A stretch of 8,398 bases of DNA, from assembly GCA_029063695.1 (NCBI GenBank), contig JAIDNR010000188.1:1-8398 (forward strand), read 5' to 3'. The position numbers and the translations under genes are program-made. This DNA is from Ruminococcus sp. GTDB lineage: Bacteria; Bacillota; Clostridia; Oscillospirales; Ruminococcaceae. The notes below the pieces were generated by a model. The model searched no databases. It was not told where the DNA came from and worked only from the letters and a program-made list of their open reading frames with translations. Below, one piece after another: positions 1 to 5,041 of the stretch (position 1 is the first letter of the stretch; each line of letters begins with the position of its first letter).

Positions 1-657
1 ATATATATCTTCCCTTTTATATCCGAATTTAGAATCCAAAATACTGATATGTGGTTCAAAAGTAAACATTTCTACTTCTGATAATTTACTTCTGTTGCCT
101 TTTTCTATATAAATTCTATTATTCTTGTCTTTTACGATAGAATGTCCGAGATTACCCATAAAATCCAGATTAATAAATCCATTATCAAAAATTATATTAT
201 TAATCTTATAATAGAGTTCTTCAAATGTCATATCAGTTTCAACAATCTCCATTAATTTTTCATGAAGAAAAAGCTCCATTTTCAAGCCTGCCCGCCATTC
301 TTCATTTTCTATATCTTCTATTTTATCAACAGGCTTGCCATGCTGAATAACAATTGTTCTTGCGTAATCACCCCAGATATTATTATTCTGAGGACTCAAG
401 TCAACTGTAATAATATCATTTTCTTCAATGATTCTGTCAGAAGTTTCATATTGCCTGCCTGACACAGAAATAGTCGTTTCATTTCCTGAAAAAACAAACG
501 CACCTATATCCCAGTACCAGAATGAATCTGCACCATTTTTCAGCATATATGTTTCACATAGTTCCCTCACTTCTTTGAGAAACATTCCCGATTTTATATT
601 CTGAAGCAGATAATTCATTGTAGCCCTGTTCAAATTCTGCATATCCATATTTGTCAT
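1..657 (-). CDS. M24-family metallopeptidase (Xaa-Pro aminopeptidase-like), C-terminus cut by window edge
   Basis: This open frame starts at the ATG at 657-655 and runs off the left edge after 219 codons without a stop. A GGAGG ribosome binding site lies at 664-668, 6 bases before the ATG. Four of the five metal ligands expected of the M24 'pita-bread' fold are visible: D86 (VDLSPQ), D97 (WGDYAR), H172 (NLGHSI) and E201 (FTFEPHI). The fifth, a glutamate near the C-terminus, would lie beyond the window. The family uses two divalent metals to cleave N-terminal residues, often before proline. The creatinase-type N-terminal domain of longer aminopeptidase P proteins is absent, because the M24 fold starts almost at residue 1, so this is probably a compact cytoplasmic enzyme. 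FEPHI in place of the common EPG is a subfamily variation. The substrate cannot be told, and a non-peptidase M24 relative is possible. A hairpin separates it from the thrS operon. Confidence 0.82.
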   Translation of the reverse strand, partial: MTNMDMQNLNRATMNYLLQNIKSGMFLKEVRELCETYMLKNGADSFWYWDIGAFVFSGNETTISVSGRQYETSDRIIEENDIITVDLSPQNNNIWGDYARTIVIQHGKPVDKIEDIENEEWRAGLKMELFLHEKLMEIVETDMTFEELYYKINNIIFDNGFINLDFMGNLGHSIVKDKNNRIYIEKGNRSKLSEVEMFTFEPHISILDSKFGYKREDIY

Positions 658-682
658 AATTTTCCTCCAGCATAAAATAATC

Positions 683-710
683 AAGGAACGGATTTAAAAA
701 TCCGTTCCTT
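683..710 (-). terminator. Probable rho-independent terminator of the thrS operon
   Basis: A near-perfect inverted repeat (683-695 against 698-710, about 12 usable base pairs with a short A/T loop) begins 6 bases after the stop of the 183-residue gene. On the minus strand the run that follows is GATTATTTTATG, which is T-rich but broken, so termination may be incomplete. The downstream M24 gene has its ribosome binding site only about 15 bases past the stem. That leaves no room for a promoter after the hairpin, so the M24 gene depends on read-through or on a promoter inside the upstream gene. Confidence 0.65.
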
Positions 711-716
711 TTGTTA

Positions 717-1268
717 TTAGGAAACATCAGCTTTAATACCAATATTGCCAATTTCCACTGGAATATCTTTCTTTTTGAGTATATCATTTGCAAAACCGCA
801 AATTTCATGTGAAGCACCTGAGATAATACCATTGATAACATTATCTTTAATATCATCAGGGACTTCCGAAAAGATAACATTTACGGCAGTATTCATAATT
901 GCATTGAGTTTATCGTCTTTCAGGTTGACTTTACTCATAATAAGAGGAAGAAACGATGCATAGTCCTTGAATTTCAGATTCAGCTTAATATCAAGACTTC
1001 TCTCGCCAGTGTTTTCCATTTCAAGATTATCAATCATAATATTTCCTTCTTCCGAAAGCTTTTTGTTTACCTTTGAAATAAGCGGAGGCAGAAAAGCTTT
1101 TCTTGTAATTTTGCTTGTAATAATAGAAATCATAAGTTTTTCAGGAATTTTCTGAACAATTGACAGCAAAGTTTCAGTCTTTCCACCCTTTTTTCTACTT
1201 TTTATAAAGCAGATAATACCTTTCAGGTCATATCTGCTTATTTTTAAATCTGCACTTATAAACCTCAT
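717..1268 (-). CDS. Conserved-looking hypothetical protein, last gene of the thrS operon
   Basis: This 183-residue protein belongs to no family I recognise. It starts at the ATG at 1268-1266, two bases after the thrS stop. Its only ribosome binding site candidate is a weak AAGG at 1279-1282 inside the end of thrS, so translation is probably coupled to thrS. There is no signal peptide and no clear membrane segment. The N-terminal third is basic (SRKKGGK, residues 24-30). The rest alternates short hydrophobic and charged stretches, suggesting a soluble alpha/beta or amphipathic fold. A decapeptide recurs in similar form at residues 59-68 (FLPPLISKVN) and 106-115 (FLPLIMSKVN), which hints at two related halves. 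The C-terminus is beta-like (IPVEIGNIGIKADVS). The operon position suggests co-production with ThrRS under threonine limitation, but no function can be assigned. Confidence 0.75.
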   Translation of the reverse strand: MRFISADLKISRYDLKGIICFIKSRKKGGKTETLLSIVQKIPEKLMISIITSKITRKAFLPPLISKVNKKLSEEGNIMIDNLEMENTGERSLDIKLNLKFKDYASFLPLIMSKVNLKDDKLNAIMNTAVNVIFSEVPDDIKDNVINGIISGASHEICGFANDILKKKDIPVEIGNIGIKADVS

Positions 1269-1270
1269 GA

Positions 1271-3217
1271 CTATCTTACCTTGTCAGCAATATCGCTGAC
1301 AAGTTTGCTGAACAAATCAGCCTGAGACATTGAACCCAAATCGCCCTCACGTCTGGAAGTTACGGAAACAGTGGAGTTTTCAATTTCCTTGTCACCTGCT
1401 GTAATCCACATCGGAAGCTTTTCAAGTCTTGCGTCACGAATTTTCTTGCCTACTTTCTCTGCCCTGTCGTCTATTGAACAGCGTATGCCCATAGCTTCGA
1501 GCTTTGACATAAGTTCACGACAATAATCAAGATGACGGTCGGCAACAGGAACGATTCTGACCTGTTCAGGAGCAAGCCACAACGGCATAGCACCCGCATA
1601 TTTTTCAATCATATATGCAATGGTACGCTCATAACAGCCGAGTGACGTTCTGTGAATGATATATGGACGTTTCTTAGTACCATCAGCATCAATATATTCC
1701 ATACCGAATTTTTCAGCAAGAAGCATATCAATCTGGATTGTAACAAGAGTATCTTCTTTGCCGTAAACGTTCTTATACTGAATATCAAGCTTAGGGCCAT
1801 AGAAAGCAGCTTCGTCAATACCTATTTCATACTCAACTCCGAGATGTTCAAGAATCTTAGCCATTACATTCTGAGCTTCTTCCCACTGTTCAGCCGTACC
1901 CTCATACTTATTCTTCGGATTAGCAGGGTCCCACTGCGAGAATCTGAAAGTACAATCTTCAAGAAGTCCGACAGTACCGAGCATTTCCTTTGCGAGTTCG
2001 AGACAATCTTTGAATTCCTCTTCGAGCTGGTCGGGACGGAGTACAAGATGACCTTCGGAAATAGTGAACTGACGAACACGAATAAGACCGTGCATCTCAC
2101 CGGAATCTTCCTTACGGAAAAGAGTAGAAGTCTCGCCCAGTCTCATCGGTAAATCACGGTAGGAACGCTGTCTGTTAAGATATACCTGATACTGGAAAGG
2201 ACAAGTCATGGGACGGAGTGCAAAGCATTCCTTAGTCTCGTCATATGGGTCGCCGAGAATGAACATACCGTCAAGATAGTGGTCCCAGTGACCTGAAATT
2301 TTATAGAGTTCTCTTTTTGCAAGATAAGGTGTTTTGGTAAGAAGATAACCATGTTTCTGTTCAACATCTTCAACCCATCTCTGCAAAATCTGAATAACTC
2401 TTGCACCTTTTGGAAGTATTACAGGAAGTCCCTGACCGATGCAGTCAACAGTAGTGAAATATTCAAGTTCACGTCCGAGCTTGTTGTGGTCACGCATTTT
2501 AGCTTCTTCACGCTGTTTCAAATCCGCATCAAGGTCGGCAGCTTTCGGATAAGCCACAGCATAAACTCTTGAAAGCATTTTGTTCTTTTCCGAACCACGC
2601 CAGTAAGCACCCGTACATGAAAGGAGCTTGAATGCCTTTACAGGAGCAGTAGTCATAAGATGAGGACCTGCACAGAGGTCAACAAATTCGCCCTGCTTAT
2701 AGAATGAAATCGGCTCACCCTTGCCGGCGTGTTCCTCACAGAGTTCGACTTTGTAGGGTTCGTCCATTTCCTTAAGTTTAGCAATTGCTTCTTCAGGTGA
2801 GAGTTCAAACTGTTCAAGCGGTAAACCCTCCTTGACGATTTTTTTCATTTCAGCTTCAATCTTGTCAAGTTCTTCCTGAGTGAAAGGCTTTTCAAGGTCA
2901 AAATCATAGTAGAAACCGTTATCAATAGCAGGACCTATGGCAAGTTTGGCTTCGGGATAAAGTCTCTTTACAGCCTGAGCAAGAATATGAGAAGCAGTAT
3001 GCCAGAAAGTCTTTCTGCCGTCAACTGAATCAAAAGTACATACTTCAAATTCACAGTCACTGTCAATAACTGTTCTGAGGTCTTTCACCTCGCCGTTGAT
3101 TTTAACACAGCATGAAGCCTTGTAAAGCCCCATACCAATACCCTTGATTATTTCATAAGCAGGTACAGCAGATTCAATTTCTCTGATACTGCCGTCTTTT
3201 AAAGTTAATTTTATCAT
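1271..3217 (-). CDS. thrS: Threonine--tRNA ligase (ThrRS)
   Basis: This cytoplasmic class II synthetase of 648 residues charges tRNA-Thr with threonine. The order is the full bacterial layout: TGS domain (about 1-62), editing domain (about 63-225), catalytic core (about 245-545) and anticodon-binding domain (about 550-648). Editing residues H73 and H77 (HTASH) plus C182 and H186 (CAGPH), which remove mischarged serine, are present. The zinc ligands that hold threonine appear as C339 (RPMTCP), H390 (ISEGH) and H522 (IIHRTSLG). Motif 2 is around FRKEDSGEMHG (367-377) and motif 3 is around 520-550. The forms RPMTCPFQ and IRVRQFTISEGH differ from the E. coli RPMNCPGH and MRVRGFTQDDAH, so it belongs to another ThrRS subtype. 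The ATG overlaps the upstream stop (ATGA, 3214-3217), and the ribosome binding site AGGAG lies at 3226-3230, 8 bases upstream. The operon leader is a threonine-type T-box. Confidence 0.98.
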   Translation of the reverse strand: MIKLTLKDGSIREIESAVPAYEIIKGIGMGLYKASCCVKINGEVKDLRTVIDSDCEFEVCTFDSVDGRKTFWHTASHILAQAVKRLYPEAKLAIGPAIDNGFYYDFDLEKPFTQEELDKIEAEMKKIVKEGLPLEQFELSPEEAIAKLKEMDEPYKVELCEEHAGKGEPISFYKQGEFVDLCAGPHLMTTAPVKAFKLLSCTGAYWRGSEKNKMLSRVYAVAYPKAADLDADLKQREEAKMRDHNKLGRELEYFTTVDCIGQGLPVILPKGARVIQILQRWVEDVEQKHGYLLTKTPYLAKRELYKISGHWDHYLDGMFILGDPYDETKECFALRPMTCPFQYQVYLNRQRSYRDLPMRLGETSTLFRKEDSGEMHGLIRVRQFTISEGHLVLRPDQLEEEFKDCLELAKEMLGTVGLLEDCTFRFSQWDPANPKNKYEGTAEQWEEAQNVMAKILEHLGVEYEIGIDEAAFYGPKLDIQYKNVYGKEDTLVTIQIDMLLAEKFGMEYIDADGTKKRPYIIHRTSLGCYERTIAYMIEKYAGAMPLWLAPEQVRIVPVADRHLDYCRELMSKLEAMGIRCSIDDRAEKVGKKIRDARLEKLPMWITAGDKEIENSTVSVTSRREGDLGSMSQADLFSKLVSDIADKVR

Positions 3218-3798
3218 TTTACATTCTCCTTTTCAGTTTTATTACAGGATAATATTCTGCACGACTTTTCATATTCTTTTCTTATCCAGACTAACATCAA
3301 TATAGTTGACACTATAAGTACAACCACTAAGTCAAATCTGCCAAAGCAGTAATTATACCTGAAGTTATCGTATGATGTCATATCAAGACTGAATGTTACA
3401 GCGAGCCACTCAAAAATTCGCACAACAGCAGCCGCAGAGAGTGAATAAGCACAACTATATCCTAACATCGCCCAGAATGGCTTCCATTTTTTTGGTAATT
3501 TGTATAAAGACCACGAAAATTTATCGGGTCTGTTATAGAACACCTGTGAAATATAAGATTTGAAATCGGGAACATCAGCAATAATTGTCTGATATTTTTC
3601 AAAAGAATATCTGCAAGCAAAGAACATTATCACAAAGAATATCAGATTTACTGTTATAAGTGTACCCCAGCCCAGATGCAGATAAAGTACAAGAGGATTA
3701 GCCTCCATACTTAAATCAGGAGTGTTATACATTGTAAGCAGTCCGTCCGCAAGCATAAGAATGACATACATGATAAACGGCGGAAGTGATTTTTTCAT
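3214..3798 (-). CDS. Four-helix membrane protein, DUF5658-like
   Basis: This is a 194-residue integral membrane protein. Hydrophobic segments sit at about residues 7-23, 43-62, 108-135 and 155-173. The loop after helix 2 and the C-terminal tail are polar and lysine-rich, which suggests they are cytoplasmic. The N-terminal signature (D18 in helix 1, then M31-E32-A33-N34-P35 just before helix 2) resembles the D...E-x-N-P pattern of small DUF5658-type membrane proteins. I make that link from memory of the pattern, and it needs a profile search. The start is the ATG at 3798, with GGAGG at 3806-3810 and 7 bases of spacing, placed directly after the stop of the preceding gene. The gene ends in an ATGA overlap with thrS, so the two are transcribed together and probably translationally coupled. 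No transport or enzyme motif is visible, and why a membrane protein is tied to ThrRS is unknown. Confidence 0.85.
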   Translation of the reverse strand: MKKSLPPFIMYVILMLADGLLTMYNTPDLSMEANPLVLYLHLGWGTLITVNLIFFVIMFFACRYSFEKYQTIIADVPDFKSYISQVFYNRPDKFSWSLYKLPKKWKPFWAMLGYSCAYSLSAAAVVRIFEWLAVTFSLDMTSYDNFRYNYCFGRFDLVVVLIVSTILMLVWIRKEYEKSCRILSCNKTEKENVK

Positions 3799-3810
3799 TT
3801 CAAGCCCTCC

Positions 3811-4182
3811 TTAATTTCTGCCTGTAATTTCAAATTCGCCGTCATAAAGTTCCATATCTACAGAACACATATAGCCGTCACTGCTTGAAACGGTAAAGCA
3901 GACAACAATTTCATCTTCGTCAATGTCAACATAAATACTTTCGAGACAGAGAAAATCTTTCAGTGCATCATCATCACCGTTATATAATCTCTCGTCGGAA
4001 ATAAGACCTGCAATCGTGGTTTTACTGCTGTTGACAAATTCAAGCTGACCTGCAATACTGCTGAGATTCTGCATAATATCATCTTCACTTTCCGCATAGA
4101 AACGGACAGTAATCATATTATCCCACAGCTTGTAAGGAAGTTCAAAAGCCTCCTGTTGCTCATTGTATTTGATATTGCTCAT
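3811..4182 (-). CDS. Small acidic hypothetical protein, first gene of the T-box operon
   Basis: This 123-residue protein belongs to no family I recognise. It is strongly acidic, with runs such as ESEDD, NGDDD and DIDEDE, and has no membrane segment or signal peptide, so it is probably cytosolic. The C-terminal half alternates beta-like strands (IYVDIDEDEIVVCFTV, then MCSVDMELYDGEFEITG). This is reminiscent of small DUF2004/DUF2262-type or immunity-like folds, but the resemblance is loose and I do not assign it. I choose the ATG at 4182, since AAGGTGG at 4191-4197 stands about 8 bases upstream. The longer frame from a GTG at 4194 would bury that site inside the gene. It is the first gene after the T-box terminator (4202-4242) and is followed after 12 bases by the membrane protein gene, so its expression should respond to uncharged tRNA-Thr. 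Confidence 0.8.
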   Translation of the reverse strand: MSNIKYNEQQEAFELPYKLWDNMITVRFYAESEDDIMQNLSSIAGQLEFVNSSKTTIAGLISDERLYNGDDDALKDFLCLESIYVDIDEDEIVVCFTVSSSDGYMCSVDMELYDGEFEITGRN

Positions 4183-4200
4183 AACATTCACCACCTTTCC

Positions 4201-4446
4201 AAATTAAAACAGTCCCTTATGCCTGAAAACAGCACAAGGGACGATAATTTACCGTGATTCCACCCGATTTCATGCAGAAATATACTTTCTGCACCTCATA
4301 AGCCCGATAACGAGGGCAAAACGGCGTTTATTGGACGCTCTCAGAGGCGGTGTGCTTTATCCTTGATATTACTGCCTTGCACCAGACGGCAGCTCTCTGA
4401 AAATATCACGGCGGAAAAGCCTTCCTCATCACAGATTTAACTTATA
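4201..4446 (-). promoter_or_regulatory. T-box riboswitch, threonine-type specifier (ACC)
   Basis: This leader RNA binds uncharged tRNA and then prevents termination. Read on the minus strand, stem I begins near GATGAGG. Its lower helix is GAGG (4424-4427) with CCTC (4344-4347), followed by TGAGAGC as in K-turn-bearing T-boxes. Above it is an internal loop whose 3' side is ACACCG (4348-4353). The specifier in the usual place, followed by one purine and then the stem, is ACC at 4349-4351. The overlapping ACA also encodes threonine. Higher pairings are GCTTTTCC (4413-4420) with GGATAAAGC (4354-4362, one bulge) and GATATT with AATATC. The apical motifs AGAGAGC (4392-4398) and GGTGCAAGGCAG (4372-4383) match the tRNA-elbow-binding consensus. 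Stem III is 4273-4293. The T-box sequence GGGTGGAATCACGG is at 4252-4265. Its TGGA bulge would pair with a tRNA ending UCCA. It controls the four-gene unit ending in thrS and its neighbour. Confidence 0.95.
4202..4242 (-). terminator. T-box terminator hairpin (competes with the antiterminator)
   Basis: GTCCCTTGTGC (4232-4242) pairs with GCATAAGGGAC (4212-4222) in 11 base pairs including one G-U, with a 9-base loop. It is followed on the minus strand by TGTTTTAATTT. The CCC of its 5' arm can instead pair with the GGG that opens the T-box sequence at 4263-4265, forming the antiterminator. This is the expected switch. Confidence 0.92.
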
Positions 4447-4452
4447 TAAGAT

Positions 4453-4481
4453 ATACTATCACATTTTTATGTACTTGTCAA
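4453..4481 (-). promoter_or_regulatory. Sigma-A-type promoter of the T-box operon
   Basis: On the minus strand TTGACA (4476-4481) is followed after exactly 17 bases by TAGTAT (4453-4458), which keeps the TAnnnT core of the -10 box. The predicted transcript start, near 4446, lies just upstream of stem I of the T-box, as expected for a complete leader. The -35 box touches the inverted repeat at the end of the preceding gene. Confidence 0.8.
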
Positions 4482-4507
4482 GTAATTTTTTCAGGAAAAA
4501 ATTACTT
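4480..4507 (-). terminator. Inverted repeat over the stop codon of the zinc-ribbon gene, possible terminator
   Basis: A 13-base perfect inverted repeat (4480-4492 and 4495-4507, centre AG) includes the TAA stop at 4502-4504. The stem is rich in A-T pairs, and the minus-strand sequence after it (GACAAGTACAT) has no T run, so a classic rho-independent terminator is only possible. The T run lies inside the stem instead. It may act as a weak terminator or as a 3' end stabiliser. Confidence 0.4.
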
Positions 4508-4927
4508 TTTGCTTACCGGTTTTGCTTTTTTACAGTCGGCAACATCAACACTTTCAATTTTGACAGTACGTGGCAGATTGATTATCTGCAAATTCGGGCA
4601 GTCTGAGAAATCAAGATTTTCTATACTGCCTGCATTTATGGTTATCGACTGCAAGCCTGTACATTCGGAAAAATCAAGACTTCCGATATTCTGGGCAGTA
4701 ATAGTGAGTTCATGAAGATTCTCGCAGTTTGAAATATCGAGATATTCAATTGATTTTACTGTTTCAGGAACAGCCTTTTTAATGTTTTCGCCACTCTTGT
4801 TATATTCTGCTATTGCCTTTGCAGTAATAAAAGGTTTATTGCAGTAACTGCAAATCCATACATCTCTTGATGCATCAACAGGAAGAACAGCAGAACAGTG
4901 AGGGCATTTAGATTCAACAAATGACAT
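4502..4927 (-). CDS. Zinc-ribbon protein with C-terminal 21-residue leucine-rich repeats
   Basis: This 141-residue protein has an N-terminal zinc ribbon, with C8-P-H-C11 and C26-S-Y-C29 likely to bind one Zn(II). A short linker (about 35-58) follows, then leucine-rich repeats of 21-22 residues: 60-80, 81-101 and 102-123, plus a partial one at 124-132. Each repeat opens with a core like LDFSxC-x-x-L, similar to the LDVS-type 21-residue repeats common in gut Clostridia and Bacteroides. The tail is lysine-rich (KKAKPVSKK). No signal peptide is present, so it is probably cytosolic. A protein- or nucleic-acid-binding adaptor role is likely, but the partner is unknown. I place the start at the ATG at 4927, with GGAG at 4937-4940 nine bases upstream. 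A longer frame would begin with the TTG of the promoter's -35 box and could not be transcribed. It is a single-gene unit between yfhO and the T-box operon. Confidence 0.85.
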   Translation of the reverse strand: MSFVESKCPHCSAVLPVDASRDVWICSYCNKPFITAKAIAEYNKSGENIKKAVPETVKSIEYLDISNCENLHELTITAQNIGSLDFSECTGLQSITINAGSIENLDFSDCPNLQIINLPRTVKIESVDVADCKKAKPVSKK

Positions 4928-4961
4928 AACAATTATCTCCGAAAATAGATTTGATACTAAT

Positions 4962-4990
4962 ATTATACAATAATATGAAATAGTTGTCAA
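4962..4990 (-). promoter_or_regulatory. Perfect-consensus sigma-A promoter of the zinc-ribbon gene
   Basis: On the minus strand TTGACA (4985-4990), a 17-base spacer and TATAAT (4962-4967) match the vegetative consensus at all twelve positions. The predicted start near 4955 gives a leader of only about 28 bases before the ATG at 4927. It begins just after the terminator of the upstream gene, so the zinc-ribbon gene is expressed independently and probably strongly, unless repressed. Confidence 0.88.
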
Positions 4991-4999
4991 GATTTTTGT

Positions 5000-5032
5000 A
5001 AAGAAAAATCCCTGCTTTTTTACAGCAGGGAT
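5000..5032 (-). terminator. Rho-independent terminator of the YfhO-family gene
   Basis: ATCCCTGCT and AGCAGGGAT (5008-5016 and 5024-5032) form a 9-base-pair stem with a 7-base loop. On the minus strand it is followed by TTTTTCTTT. It lies about 10 bases after the stop of the large gene, so this is a textbook strong terminator that ends that unit. Confidence 0.93.
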
Positions 5033-5041
5033 AAAAATGAC

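Noticed and set aside
262..462. Plus-strand 66-codon frame near the left end
   Set aside because: It is antisense to the M24 peptidase, whose metal-binding residues are visible in the minus-strand frame.
554..880. Minus-strand 108-codon frame bridging the end of the 183-residue gene and the M24 gene
   Set aside because: It crosses the terminator hairpin and overlaps two better genes in another frame, so it is a shadow frame.
1652..2152. Plus-strand open frame of 166 codons opposite thrS
   Set aside because: It lies wholly antisense to a certain gene, shows no domain, and has the phenylalanine/serine-rich composition typical of the complement of a coding strand.
4183..4194. GTG start four codons upstream for the 123-residue protein
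   Set aside because: It would overlap the only good ribosome binding site (AAGGTGG), whereas the ATG at 4182 is correctly spaced.
4302..4317. GCCC/GGGC inverted repeat considered as a separate terminator
   Set aside because: It lies inside the T-box leader between stem I and stem III, where stem II elements belong, and no T run follows it.
4928..4990. Upstream extension of the zinc-ribbon protein by 21 residues
   Set aside because: The extra codons cover the -35 and -10 boxes, and the first one is the TTG of TTGACA, so this stretch is promoter and leader.
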